NCBI RefSeq assembly: GCF_965363235.1
Contig: NC_134849.1
Location: 54,382,122 to 54,446,121, forward strand
From: Mytilus galloprovincialis
Taxonomy: Eukaryota; Mollusca; Bivalvia; Mytilida; Mytilidae
Direction of reading: 5' to 3'
Length of the DNA: 64,000 nucleotides
Below, in pieces: positions 50,601 to 62,827 of this stretch; positions within the stretch are counted from its first letter, which is position 1; the number at the start of each line of letters is the position of its first letter. Both the position numbers and the translations under genes were made by a program. Below the pieces are notes generated by a model. That model did not search any database, was not told the DNA's origin, and was given only the letters and a program-made list of their open reading frames with translations.

Positions 50601-53600
50601 TTCTTTTTATAATATTTAGGAAATGGGCGAAGTGATGATGGTGCTCCATATCAGCATTTCTTTCAATATCGCAGTTTTTGTGAGGAAAATCATTTCACTT
50701 ATCCACTACTTTATTCTGAGGATCCGGTTAAACTTTGTAACGTATCAGATTCACTTATCCTAGGCATAGATGTTTGGGTTGGTGTGTACAGACAGAATCT
50801 ATATATAGACAATTCGAATAAAACAGGTATCTGACCGGGTGTATCCGAGTATTTACGAAGATATTCTCTGATGATTTAATGTCACTTTCTCATTTATTTG
50901 AGCATCATTGATTGCATTTACATGTTTTCATGGTATAATATATGTCTGCGTATAATGTATGACATGTACTTTTGGTTAAAAAAAAGAAAGGATATATACT
51001 GTATTTCACTTAATTTGATAAACAATGATAAACTTAATGTGAATTTAAGGTCTTTGAATAAAAAAAATGAAAACAACGTGTTTAATAATTTCAATGCGTC
51101 CGAAGTGTTTTTCTGGATTTACCTTCATCAGGAACGCTCAGAGCAAAACACTTGAAATCAGAGGATGTATAAGTTACGACACCGTTGAAGAGATATATGA
51201 CAAAAATAACTGAAATTGATAGCCAAATTCATCTAAAGTGAACTTTGCCTGAGGGAGTTGAAACCTTAGTTTCTTAATAATTTCAAAATTTATAAACGGA
51301 CAATTTTAGAAAAGTTTGTTATATCATGTCAGTTCCAAAGTAATAACTAATGAGCTAATGATACCCTCGGGGACTGATAGTCCACCAGCAGAGGTATCGA
51401 TTAATCTTCAAGAGGCGTTGTTATTATCATTTAGTCTTACTTCACCGTAGCTGTTTGTCCTTTATGATACGCAAATCCACTTCTTAATTTGTGTACTGAC
51501 AAACACATACGATACTCCCCAACACAATATATTTGTTTTTTTTTAATATCAAACAGACCATATTAAACATTATAATTGTTAATTTTTCGTTTTTTGATCT
51601 TGACACTCGTGTGAATCTCAACAATAACATAGTCTGCATACTAACTTTATATTTGTTCTTAAAGTTGGCATTTTATATTAGAAGTTGTGCACCGTGTCAG
51701 ATATAACTTGAAAGCCTTCTGCTGTTTGCATATTGTCTTCTTAAAAAATATACAATTCAACCACATAAAGTATGAAGCAATGTTTAACACTGACTTACCA
51801 TTTTCAGTTTTCAGTTCCAGTTAACAGATGTAGTTCCCCTCCACCTCTTTAATATTTTTGTTCATAATATCAAAATTTGTCAATATATGTCAAATATCGA
51901 CAAATTGTTTCATTACCATGTGGCTTCATATTTTACTTTTGTTTCCTTTTTAGTGATACAATACTTCGACCAAATTGAGAAGTACATTTCAAGTTGTGAT
52001 CTTTTACCAGTGAATACTGAGTTGGTGCAAGCCGAAAATTGCAGCGGAAAACATCATTACAAATGCGCTTCAGGTAAAAGAAATAACTCTAATCAAATCA
52101 AAATTAATGTTGTTACAATTCATTGTTAAAGAATATCAAATAAATGTGTGCATGTTCTGTGCATATCATATTTATATCAAGGCAATGCATTTCTTTCCGT
52201 TATTTGTTTAAGTATAAGAATCAAATCTAAAATGGACTATTAAGTCAATCCTAGAAAATGTTTCCCTTCAGAACTCAAATAAGAATATAACAGTCATTTG
52301 ATATGTGATTAGATATATATTAAACATTGCAATTCTGTGCTTTCTGCTATGTCAAAAGGTAGCACTCCACATATAAAATTGAAATTTAAATTAAACCATA
52401 TAATATCTAATCATCTTCTCTTCCTGGCTTATGATACATTCAAGCTATTGTATGTGTCATACGTGTATATATTTATGTAGTCAAAATGTTTCTTTAATTT
52501 TATTTTTGAAGTTAAAATGGTGAAAGATAAATCCTTGTTTATGAATGGCTGCATTGTTTATATCATGAGACTTCCAATCACTATGAGTGAAACTTTTTCT
52601 GAAACTGTGTACATCAGTTTACAAAATGATCGAATACAGTTGTTAACAAGAGTGAAACTAATGAAGTACATATTACCTTTGAAGTTAGTATCAATCTGAT
52701 CCGTGAAATATTGATGTATATAATTTGTTTATACTTCAGGCACTCAAATAAATATTCAGGATGAACCAATTAACACCACTTCAACTCTAGTGTGTAAGTA
52801 TAAAGGTAAGATATGTCGAATGAAGTAGCAATCAATCTCATGTGTTATGTTAGTGTAAAGTAAAGCAAGTCAAATATATCGACATCCCAGAAATATTTCT
52901 AACCGACACTTATTACGCAAACTGCAAAATCAAATGCTCATACACACCAAATAATTTAAAAACAACTGTCATATCTCTGAATCTGTACATCCATGTTCTT
53001 ATCTAGGAGAAAGAGGATTAAACATTGCCCTAAAGGCAGCCAAGCCAACCACCTGCATGACAGTGTAATAAAATTTCATCACATAGAAAATGGTGTAAGA
53101 AAAACTAACAAAAACAATAGCCAAACATGTTCAAAATAGGGGTACAGAGGTCAACATTGTGTTCTAATCATAATCACTATAAACCAAACCAGTATGTAGC
53201 AATGAAGCTGAAAGGCATTAAAGTACATGACGACATGTATAAGTACAGAGCCACATCATATGTAATATGGCTTTGATAAATTTGCTGCAATAATAGTTCA
53301 AACCAGTGCTAAAAAACAAAAACTAATCCGATAGGCAATACAATTGACACAAAAGGATTGATTGTCATATTTCATTTGCGGACTTGTGTTTCTATGTTCA
53401 TATGCATTTTTTTTGGGTAATTCTGTACTAGTGTTATCCCTCGATTTATACTTCATGATAGCCCATCAATTTATTTATTCGCTGTGTTAATTGTGTTCAT
53501 TTCATTTTCAGACTATTATACAGGAAATGAAGATAATCAGACTTCAGGTAAAATTTAATTACGAATAGTTTTTTTAATTCCATCATTTTCATACAAAATA

Positions 53601-56600
53601 TTTAACCTAAATATTGTAGTAGGTTGATTTTTTTTTATAAAGTTAGGATGCACAAAACAGGACAAAATATCCTTGACTAAATATGGATGAAAAAAATAAT
53701 AAAAAAACGAAATGTGCTGTGGCGAGGTTGTTCCACTTTATGATATATTCTCGTTGATTGATTTTATATGATAAGGTAACAATTGCATTTGACCGGACAT
53801 ATATAATATAATTGTCTACTCTATAACATAATCATTGAATGTTTTTCGTTTGCAACATAGTTCAAATGTCTTTATCGGGGTAAGATAAATAATCAGTAAA
53901 ATTTCATATTATACTATTGCTTGAGTATTTGTCGAGAAGTAAATAAACATAACTTGCATTCATAAAAAAGCAACAGTAAACAACGTAAATAGTTATCAAA
54001 GGCATCAAGATTATAATGTAGTACGCCAGACGCGCGTTTCGTTTTCGTTTATTTAAGACTCATCAGTGACGATCAGATCAAAATAGTTATAAAGCCAAAC
54101 AAGTACAAAGTTGAAGAGCGTTGATGACCCAAAATTTTAAAAGTAGCCAAATACGGCCAAGGACGACAAGGAATAAACAACACTAACGTTGAACAAAAAC
54201 GCAGTACACTTTCCTTGTTCATGGAAATAAAGAATTATCGGTGATTAAGCTTAAAGGAGTTGTCCTTTTGAATGGAAATTCTGCCATCCCTCCGTAAATA
54301 TTAACTCATATTCACTTATTTCATATCAAACGAGATATACCAGAGTCATCAACAGTTAGACGAAACATGAACATCAGTACATGCGCATTGCCCAAGACAG
54401 TCCTTACAACAATACAAGTTTTAGTTTGATTTCATTTCTTAAATACGGGAGATTTGCTTATTCTTCAACAATTACGGATCGAAGTAATTAAACACAAAGA
54501 GTGGCATTGAACCTTCATCCATAGATTTATAAGGCTAATAGGAGAAATGAAACGAAAAAGCTACTTCATAATTGCAAGTGTCCGAAACATGTTTTTTTTT
54601 ATCTCTGGGTTTCTCTTAATGGCTAGTTACCGTAGGCATATCTTAACATGAGGAGAGATCTTATTCAATTATAAAATAAGAAAAGAAAAGAGGAGTTGCT
54701 CTGGCGACAGCAACAATTTCTTAAATACACTCAATAACAGTAATTCAGAAAATAACGGCGTTTAAACAAACCTTCAATAGATATTTTGTTTTCATCAAAG
54801 TGAAATTTATAAAAAAGAATGATTTTCTCTCTTCAAAGTCGGAACTCATAACAGGTCTAGTTAAGTCAAGAATTACATCATTCTGATAAATATATTTAGA
54901 ATTTTCGGTTTCTACTTAAAAAATATCAATACGAATTCCTTCTTTAAATAGTTAACACGTTAATGTCTAAAAGAGCACGATGTTGTTTGTTTCGCAAAGG
55001 AAAAATAAAAAGTTTGACAGGTGATCAGGAAAACTTGAGCTTTGATGTTATCTTTTATCATGCCTATTTCGTTTCTAACAAATTTAACTGATTTAAAAAG
55101 TATTTTTGAATGTTAATTTCCTAGTTGTCCGTTAACCAGACCTCGACTAATTAAAAAAAGAAGGTTGAATAGTATTTTTAAGTTTTCATTAAAGAAGAGC
55201 GGATTATGTTCTTTGTACTGTTGTATCCTTACAATGTAAATACAACTCTCTTCCTGTCCATCTTAAAATTATTTGGTCAAAAGAAATAAGTATCTCTGTA
55301 CATGTCTCTATGCATTATTCAAAAGTACAATAGTTATCAAAGGTACCACGATTATAATTTATTACGCCAGACGCGCGTTTAGTCTACATAAGACTCATCG
55401 GTGACGCTCATATCAAAATATTTATAAAGCCAAACAAGCACAAAGTTGCAGAGCATTGAGGATCCAAAATTCCAAAAAGTTGTGCTAAATACGGCTTAGG
55501 TAATCTATGCCTGGGCACACACGTACGCTTATCTGTTTAAAAATAATCAATCACATGTACGTTGCACAGTGCTTTTAAAGTTTCAACGCATTATACATGT
55601 ATATACATATAGAATAAGAAAAAAAAGAAACATGATTGCATATTAGACAGCTGGAAATGAATAGAAGATAAACTTTATATATATTATGTTGAAATATATT
55701 TTAATGTAGCTATAATTGCTGGAACAGTAACATCGATTTTGGTGATTGGGGTTGTCATTGCTATAGTTGTATTAACATGTAGAAGGTTTGTATCATTTGG
55801 TCATTTAAAGTTTAGTATACACAATTATAATCCTGGTATTTATGATACGGTTTTACCAAACACCTATGATTGCTGCAATATCTTGATGTGTACTAGTGTT
55901 TGCGTTTTCTTTGTACTATAAGGAATGTAGTTATTTTAGCACATTAATCATTCTGTAACGCGGGCTATGAATGTATGAATACTGATGAGATAAAGATGGT
56001 TTGCTTGAAAAAAATCTGAAAGTTCATGCTAATTCTATTATATTTATGTGTTATGGTAAAGAAAATTAATCACCGAATTCATTTATTAGATTTCATTTTG
56101 TTCAACGTAATGAGTACGATATTTTACGTTTGAAGTTAGATTCAAAACAAACCGGACATAGCTTTATAATATAGTTAATTGCTACCTTAGTTTGCTATTA
56201 ATAAATATAGAAATGTGCATTGTTATTAAATGCAATATCAGTATTTAGTTCAAATATAATCTTAAATCAATCCTAATTCTATCTTATTCATTCAAATGAC
56301 GTTATTTTTCATTTTAAGATGATCTGTTTTACAAATTTAAATGACGTCATTTTTTTGTCATTTTTTACAATTTCAAATATGACGTCACTTGGCGTTGAGG
56401 TTTAAACTTATTCGGATGTGTCTACATGTTGTGTTGCAAATGTCTGGTTATGTAATGTATTTCAGTTGTGTTCTGTTATTAGTTAATATTTCAGTTTTAT
56501 CGTGTACAGCTTTTGTTTAGTAATTTTATAAATTTACTGTTTGCATAAGTATAAATTATTCTTAATAATAGGGATGTTCTGGTAACTAACAGAAAACCCT

Positions 56601-58294
56601 GGCCGTTTTTGGCACAACTTTTTTGATCTTTTGGTCCCCGATGCTGTCCGACTTTGTGCTTGTTTCGGCTTTCAAACTTTTGTATCTCGGCGTCACTAGT
56701 ACATGTAGATCTTGTGTGGATAAAATGCACTTCTGGCGTATTAAAATTTTCAACTTGTTGCCTTTTGTTGGCTGTTGTTCGTGTGTTTCTTTGTCAATTG
56801 TGTTCTCCAATTTATTTATATTGTAGTCCTATGGTGTTGAGTTGTCATTTTAATGTTATATTTCACATGGCTACAAAAGAGGGAGGTTTGGCATGCCACT
56901 AAACCAGGTTCAACCCACCATTTTTTCTTTAAAAATGTTCTGTACCAAGTCAGGAATATGGCCATTGTTATATTATAGTTCGTTTCTGTGTGTGTTACAT
57001 TTTAACGTGACGTCGTTTGTTTTCTCTTATTTTGAGTGTAAATTCACATTGCGATAAGACGTGTCACGGTACTTGTCTATCCCAAATTCATGTATTTGGT
57101 TTTGATGTTATATTTGTTATTCTCGTGGGAATTTGTCTGATGCTTGGCCCGTTTCTGTGTGTGTTACATTGTAGTGTTGTGTCGTTGTTCTCCTCTTATA
57201 TTTAATGCGTTTCTCTCAGTTTTAGTGTGTTATCCCGATTTTTTTTTGTCCATGGATTTATGAGTTTGAACAGCGGTATACTACTGTTGCCTTTATCTAT
57301 ATTGTCCTATACATTTATAAGTTATTTTCAAAAGAAGTAAACCAATGCGTTAAAGGTTCTTGTATTTACACCAGTCGGTCACATTTCCTACCGCTTTTTA
57401 TATATATATAAAAAATTAAAGGACCTGATTCAACATGGTTTTGTATGGTGCGATAGATACTGCATGAATTTGCTTCAATTATCAAATTTAAAAGGAATGT
57501 AGTTACAATACTGTTGTCCTTAGATATATTACATTGTTGGAATTGATATGGCTTCACTCGTACGGTCTTGTGTCAGTGCCCAACAGGTCGTCTAGCAACT
57601 CAAAATCTAACCATAGCTTTAAACATACGAATCACAAGAGTTTAAGTTACGATACTATTGTCCAGTCATTTAAAAAAATCAATGTTTAAAAATATATTTA
57701 TAGGGTGTATAGTGTTTATTTCAGAACCACATGTAAAATATGTATTAAACACATCACAAACATGGAGTTTTAATCAAATGTTAATGATTAGAATGATATC
57801 GATAATCATTAAATTATTTCAGATTCAACTCTCAAAACTCCTTTGCAAAGCCTCCAGAAGCTAAGGTACAGAAAACAGGAGAAGATGAAAATGAACATTC
57901 AAGAGTAGTTTCTCCTACTGTTGATGCATCCTGTCTTACAGAGAAAACAATCAATGCTATTGCAAATCCAGGATACAAAGATCTTCAAGTAAAAGTCGAC
58001 ACAAAAAACATTCAAAATGGAGATCAACAAGGTTTAAATTCCATGGCAAATATAATGACATCTGCTGACTACCTCCTAGCAAAGCCAACAGACCCGGTTG
58101 ACCTGACTCTTTACACAGATAATGCAGACTACGACCATTTAAATAGTGCAAAACATCATCAAGAAAAAGACAATGTGAATTTGTATGACCATGTTCCGAA
58201 CATCACTGACTCAGATGACACCTATGATCATTCTGCAATAAACATTTGTAAATCAGATACTAACAACTATGATCACTTCGATGTTCAAAACTAA
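44732..58294 (+). CDS. Receptor copy 3: CTLD-WSC-CTLD-like, TM, YDHL-type tail
   Basis: Predicted single-pass receptor of 530 residues with 11 exons: 44732-44798, 45521-45703, 46530-46648, 48369-48489, 50071-50196, 50620-50826, 51954-52073, 52740-52805, 53512-53547, 55710-55785 and 57823-58294. All introns are GT-AG and the joined frame is open from ATG to TAA. The signal peptide is IIKIILLFFSW-like. The ectodomain follows copies 1 and 2 closely (SIWVGSF, GCYNIPLTC, ENCSGKHHYKC). From exon 8 on it diverges: exon 8 is 66 rather than 69 bases, the helix is AIIAGTVTSILVIGVV..., and the tail is of another type. This is the most intact gene of the three by sequence. The ligand is unknown; a membrane recognition and signalling role is inferred. 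Confidence 0.78.
47619..47679. repeat. (TA)n microsatellite
   Basis: About 60 bases of alternating T and A lie in copy 3 intron 3. Length is likely polymorphic. Confidence 0.9.
48195..48310 (-). repeat. Repeat family E fragment
   Basis: It contains TTTTGTCATTTGATTTTGCC and CATTTGATTAGG, shared with 28445-28640. It lies in copy 3 intron 3, just before exon 4. Confidence 0.55.
48835..49020 (+). repeat. Repeat family B copy
   Basis: It contains GGCCGTTAGTTTTCTCATTT, GGGGCCTTTTATAGCTGTCT and GGAGAGTTGTCTCTTTGGCA. It lies in copy 3 intron 4. Confidence 0.7.
53995..54165 (-). repeat. Repeat family A copy
   Basis: It contains TATCAAAGGCATCAAGATTA, ACGCCAGACGCGCGTTTCGT and ACTCATCAGTGACGATCA. It lies in copy 3 intron 9. 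Confidence 0.7.
55328..55520 (-). repeat. Repeat family A copy
   Basis: It contains GTTATCAAAGGTACCACGAT, ACGCCAGACGCGCGTTTAGT and GACTCATCGGTGACGCTCAT, ending near AGGTAATCTATGCCTGGG. It lies in copy 3 intron 9, about 190 bp before the transmembrane exon. Confidence 0.7.
56580..57300. repeat. Composite of repeats A, E and F in copy 3 intron 10
   Basis: A diverged family A piece (56580-56740, TTGGCACAACTTTTTTGATC) is followed by part of family E (56885-56960, AAACCAGGTTCAACCCACCA). A third segment (56975-57300) contains TTTCTGTGTGTGTTACATT twice (about 56984 and 57153) and ends in CATGGATTTATGAGTTTGAA. All are non-coding. Confidence 0.5.
57823..58294 (+). CDS. Copy 3 cytoplasmic tail exon, YDHL type
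   Basis: This exon encodes about 157 residues after the helix, ending FDVQN and TAA. It is unlike the tails of copies 1 and 2 over its first two thirds but carries tyrosine motifs PGYKDL, ADYLLA, ADYDHL, LYDHV, TYDHS and NYDHF. The stretch YDHLNSAKHHQEKDNVNLYDHV has the same layout as YEQLNNAKKDKSVNVYDQL in copy 2, so the tail ends may share ancestry. Only YKDL, YDHL and YDHV fit YxxΦ, and none fits the full ITIM pattern well. Confidence 0.75.
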
Positions 58295-58617
58295 CGGGCC
58301 TTCATACGATATGGATTCTATCTGTTGATGTTGAACGAATTCTCTGTAAATTCATTTGTTCTCTTGCATAAGGTGTCATTGTGTTTCATTGTTGTTGGAA
58401 ATATTATAATTGTATCAATGTTTAGTTGGTTTTTTATCCAGTTATCCTTCAAATTGACCGTTATTACATGTTATTTTGTGAAGAAAAAAAAAACACACAC
58501 AACATTTTCCTCATTGTATATTTGGTAGCCTCTCTCGATGTAGTGTTGGCCAAATGCCGTATATATATATAAACAAGAACCCACAAAAGAATCAAAGAAA
58601 TTAATTTTCATGTTTTG

Positions 58618-58635
58618 AATAAATATTGAAATAAA
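58618..58635 (+). terminator. Polyadenylation signals of copy 3
   Basis: Two AATAAA hexamers (58618-58623 and 58630-58635) lie about 325 bases after the stop codon. They are plausible cleavage signals for copy 3. No transcript data are available. Confidence 0.4.
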
Positions 58636-58639
58636 ATAG

Positions 58640-59560
58640 AAAATCTCTCTCTATATTATTTTTTCTCTAAATATATCCTTATTGCACTTTGCTTTGATAT
58701 AATGACAAATTACTCAACCTACAGCATTTGGCCAAGATAGTACTCCTGTTAATTAATCACTGAATAAATAGTTAATGTATCCAATGAATTCATATTTATA
58801 AGTAGTTTGTTAGTTTTACAACTCATATTTAATACAAATATTTGTTTGCAAAAATATATTGCCACTTGATTACGGAAAGTGTACAGTTTTGTCCAGTTTT
58901 GTTTCTAATGATTATAACTCTGAAATCTTTAACCTTTACTTTTTGTAAAAAAAGATGAAACTGTTTGATCAGTTGTCCTGGTGATTTAATGCGTTTCATT
59001 GAATGTTCTCACATACAGCTTCAACTTTGAATATTGTAATTCTCGACATTCTAGTTGAACATTCAGTTGATTAATTATACTTGTTTGGAGACAACGACTG
59101 TACAGTCGTTTTCAGTCCCTGTTTAAGTTTATTACCACGTGTTCAGATACACTATGGAAATTTAACAAAAAACATTTTTTATACATAAAAGTAGTTTAGT
59201 TCTAGCTATTCATGATGATGTGTATCCATGTACATTATTTAAACATTTGCTGTGTTAAGCATTCATATATTTGAATATTTCAAAAAGACAAACATTTTAA
59301 GTACATTCATTTTTGGTAATATTTTTTTTAAGCTGATGTTTTTCTGAAATTATTTTGCATTTCACAGCGGTATGATACTTTTACTTTTATTATTCATCCT
59401 TTTTTTTTTATTAACTTTGTATTTACATTGTATCATAGATCAAATTGATGTGTTCAGTATATGTTCATTTATGTTTCTACGTTTTTTGATTGCGGTAAGC
59501 TATTTAAAATGATATTTAATAGTATGTGTTTATAGATTTTGATGTTACAATATTGTTTCA
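58640..59560. other. Spacer, nothing recognised
   Basis: AT-rich sequence downstream of copy 3 with no supported exon, RNA gene or repeat. Confidence 0.5.
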
Positions 59561-59639
59561 GATAAGGGAGAAGGTTTGTAACCATCAATACCATTAAACC
59601 CGCTTCAATTGTTTGTACCTGTCCTAAATCAGAAAGGTG

Positions 59640-59890
59640 GTGTTCAGTAGTTGTCGTTTGTTGACGTGGTTCATAAGTGTTTCTGGCTTCTCGTTTTTTT
59701 TATGCAGATTCGACCGTTGGTTTTCCCGTTTGAATTGTTTTACACTAGTTATTGGGGCCCTTTATAGCTCGCTGTTCGGTATTAGCCAAGGCTCCGTGTT
59801 GAAGACCGTACTTTGACCTGGTTTACTTTTATAAATTGTGACTTGGATCGAGAGTTGTCTCATTGGCAGGCACTTATTCCTCATCTATAT
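59640..59890 (+). repeat. Repeat family B copy
   Basis: It contains GTTGTCGTTTGTTGACGTGG, TTTGAATTGTTTTACACTAG, AGCCAAGGCTCCGTGTTGAA and GAGAGTTGTCTCATTGGCAG. This member shows the link between the family B body and the AGCCAAGG arm seen in the 36.0-36.4 kb fold-back. Confidence 0.7.
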
Positions 59891-60084
59891 GCTAACATTG
59901 CCTATGTAAATTTTAAGATTGTTTGTATGCACATTGAACGACAAATCTGCTCTGTTAAATGGTTCCTTTTAAAATTGTTATACAATGATGACTGATGTAC
60001 CCATATTTTGACTATTTTCTTTATTGTGTCTTTTTAGTTAACGCATCAATGTATATATAACGGAATTTGACGAGACTGTCATCA

Positions 60085-60270
60085 AAGTGAGAGGGTTAGC
60101 GTTAGAAAACCAGGTTTAATCCACCATTTTCTACATTTGAAAATGCCTGTAACAAGTCAGGAATATGACAGTTCTTGTCCATTTGTTTTTGATGCGTTTT
60201 GTTATTTGATTTTGCAATGTGATTATGGACTTTCCGAATAGATTTTCCTCTAAATTCAGTATTTTTGTGA
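60085..60270 (-). repeat. Repeat family E copy
   Basis: It contains AAAACCAGGTTTAATCCACC, GTAACAAGTCAGGAATATGA and ATTATGGACTTTCCG, in reverse orientation relative to 41145-41345. Confidence 0.65.
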
Positions 60271-60850
60271 TTTAACTTTCTTCTTATATCTATAAAAACT
60301 AAACTTAGTTCATTATGCACGTTTTTTTATACATTTATTGCGATTCTAAAACGTAGTATTGACAAATAGTATTTCATGAAGTAATTGTTGATCGCAAGAT
60401 AATGAACTTTAGAGTTTGTTGCCGGATCGTGTAAACTACAAAATAAGTGAACAGATAGAGCGATTTTAATTTTTTTTTGGATTTTCAATGCGTTTTATTT
60501 TGCTTATTTATTTTTCCATCTTACTGGTAAAATGATTTGGTGTATTTAATTTGTTCTTTTAAAATGAAATATCAATATTTACCTTCCATTGTACGTGCGT
60601 TTTTCATTCTTTCATGAATGGGGTACTATTAAAATTAAGCTGTACTGTTAGTAATGATCCCAAGAGAGGTCGCGTAGTTCAACTTTTGTATCACTTTGTC
60701 TGTCAAAATCCCGGTATTCGTCTCAGTCGAACAACGGATATCTTGAAATATGTTTATCCGTCGGCTGACTTAGAAACAAGTTGAGTCGTCTTGAGATACC
60801 TTAACTATGTTATCCTCTTTTTAGTAAATATAGAAAAAGTGTCGTTTCAG

Positions 60851-60916
60851 ATTTACCGGATGCTTCAACCAGTAGATCAACTACAATACTTGTCAATAAA
60901 ACTTGTAAGTACAGAT
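60851..60916 (+). pseudogene. Exon-8-like linker exon of a further receptor copy
   Basis: After GTCGTTTCAG and before a GTAATA donor lies a 66-base phase-1 exon, the same length as exon 8 of copy 3. It reads DLPDASTSRSTTILVNKTCKYR, against GTQINIQDEPINTTSTLVCKYK in copy 3; the Ser/Thr-rich run and CKY ending match. A 36-base block with AG and GT borders follows at 61291-61326, the length of exon 9, but it does not read like exon 9 and would make a stop at the junction. No other exons of this copy are visible before the window ends, so it is probably a relic. Confidence 0.4.
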
Positions 60917-61699
60917 GTAATATGGAATAAAAAATTACAACATCGAGTTTACATGACATAATAACATTGTAAATGGTAAAATATCAATGTAATTGGTTAT
61001 ATATGAATATATATAAATGCCAAACTGAATGCAAAAGGTCCAATACCATAATAATTGTTAATGACATGAACACGAACATTTCGACAATATACCCTTGTTT
61101 AAAAGTGTTATGATATTTCTGTGAACATTTTTGTTTCAACGATATGACATACAATTAGATTTGTATTTGCTGTTTAAATTATTCATGTCATATAATATTA
61201 TATTATAAGGTGATGTGTGACAAAGCATAATTTAATTTCTTCTTTTCGCTCTCTTTCATTTAACCTATCGTGAATACTTTATTTCTATAGAACAATTCAC
61301 TCCGGTGATCTCCTTTATCTTAAGAGGTAATGAGAGAGAGAACAAGGCAGACGTGTACAATGAAAACAAATATTTGGTAATAAATCAATTTAACCTCTTC
61401 AGTATGCTATACTGACTAGGGATATATATTTATATATATATATATATTTGTTAATTTTATATTTAGTTTTTAATGAAATTTAATGTTATAGATTAAACGG
61501 TAAATTGTCAATAAAATGTATAGGGGAAAAGCCAGTTTCTAACAGTTTTCAACAATAAACCACTTACGAATAAACAATCCTTAAGTCTATTACTATATAT
61601 GTAGGTGTTAAAAAAAATGCAATCACAATGTTTGGTATCTCTATTTATTATTTAATAAAAAGAGGTAAACAACTTCCATGTGACCTACCGAATTAGACT

Positions 61700-61970
61700 A
61701 TTTACCGGATTTGTTATCACATAAGCAACACGACGGGTGCCGCATGTGGAGCAAGATCTGCTTACCCTTCCGGAGCACCTGAGATCACCCCTAGTTTTTT
61801 GGTGGGGTTCGTGTTGTTTATTCTTTAGTTTTCTATGTTGTGTCGTGTGTGCTGTTGTTTGTTTGTCTTTTTCATTTTTAGCCATGGCGTTGTCAGTTTG
61901 TTTTAGATTAATGATTTTGACTGTCCCTTTGGTATCTTTCGTCCCTCTTTTCTCTTCCAATAATCGTGAA
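61700..61970 (+). repeat. Repeat family C, fuller copy
   Basis: It contains GCAACACGACGGGTGCCGCA, TGCTTACCCTTCCGGAGCAC, CCTGAGATCACCCCTAG and TAGCCATGGCGTTGTC, ending at TATCTTTCGTCCCTC. A partial second copy follows at about 62085-62235 (CATGACGGGTGCTCCAAG, CCATGGCGTTGACAG). It is non-coding. Confidence 0.7.
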
Positions 61971-62491
61971 ATTAAAAAAAAAAAATATGCCTTGGCAAAC
62001 CAAAATGACGAAACATATATTAAATTGCAAAATGAAATTGATCATGTTTATTTTGAAATTAACGAATGTGACCTACCGAATTGAACTTGTTACCGAGTTT
62101 GTACTAACATGTCAAACATGACGGGTGCTCCAAGTATTTAATTTTTGTATGTACAAGTGTTTGTATGTCTTTTTCTTTTTTGTCCATGGCGTTGACAGTT
62201 TATTTTCAACTATCACTTGGCATATCTTTCTTGTATCTTTTGCCCCTGTGTTATATTACTTCTCTTTCTTATACCATTTTGATTCTCACAGCTATACAAT
62301 ATTATATTCAAACAAAATTTTGCAGGAAAATTTTCTCGAAATTGTGATTTATTGCAAAGTATAAGCTAATGGGCCATATTTCTGATTTTTTAAGAATCTG
62401 TCGTTGAACTAGATTTGAGTATCGGCAATATGCAACGTGTTACTGTTGTAATAGTGGTGAGACAGCTGATAAACTTTTGTGAAAGATTTCT

Positions 62492-62493
<2 letters not shown>

Positions 62494-62526
<33 letters not shown>
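62494..62526. repeat. (TA)n microsatellite
   Basis: About 33 bases of alternating T and A. A shorter TA-rich run is at about 61424-61450. Confidence 0.85.
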
Positions 62527-62528
<2 letters not shown>

Positions 62529-62827
62529 CCCAATTGGGACATTAGCTGTACGGTGGTACATATCTAGATTAAGTGGACTTTTTAAAAACTCAATTTTTTG
62601 GGTGTGTGGACCAGATAGGCAATCCATATTTAGTATTTTTCGGTAAATTCATTGTAAGAATTGAATGTTAGAATTTTTTTTCTAAATAATTTTTTTTTGG
62701 GAGAGATATGTTTCTGAATCCTTATTTGGTATGATCAAAAAGCCACTTTAACTTTGACCTGAATTTAGAAAGCCACTTTACTAGAATGCTTTACCGAACC
62801 TACAACTGGCACATAAAGTGGATTGTT

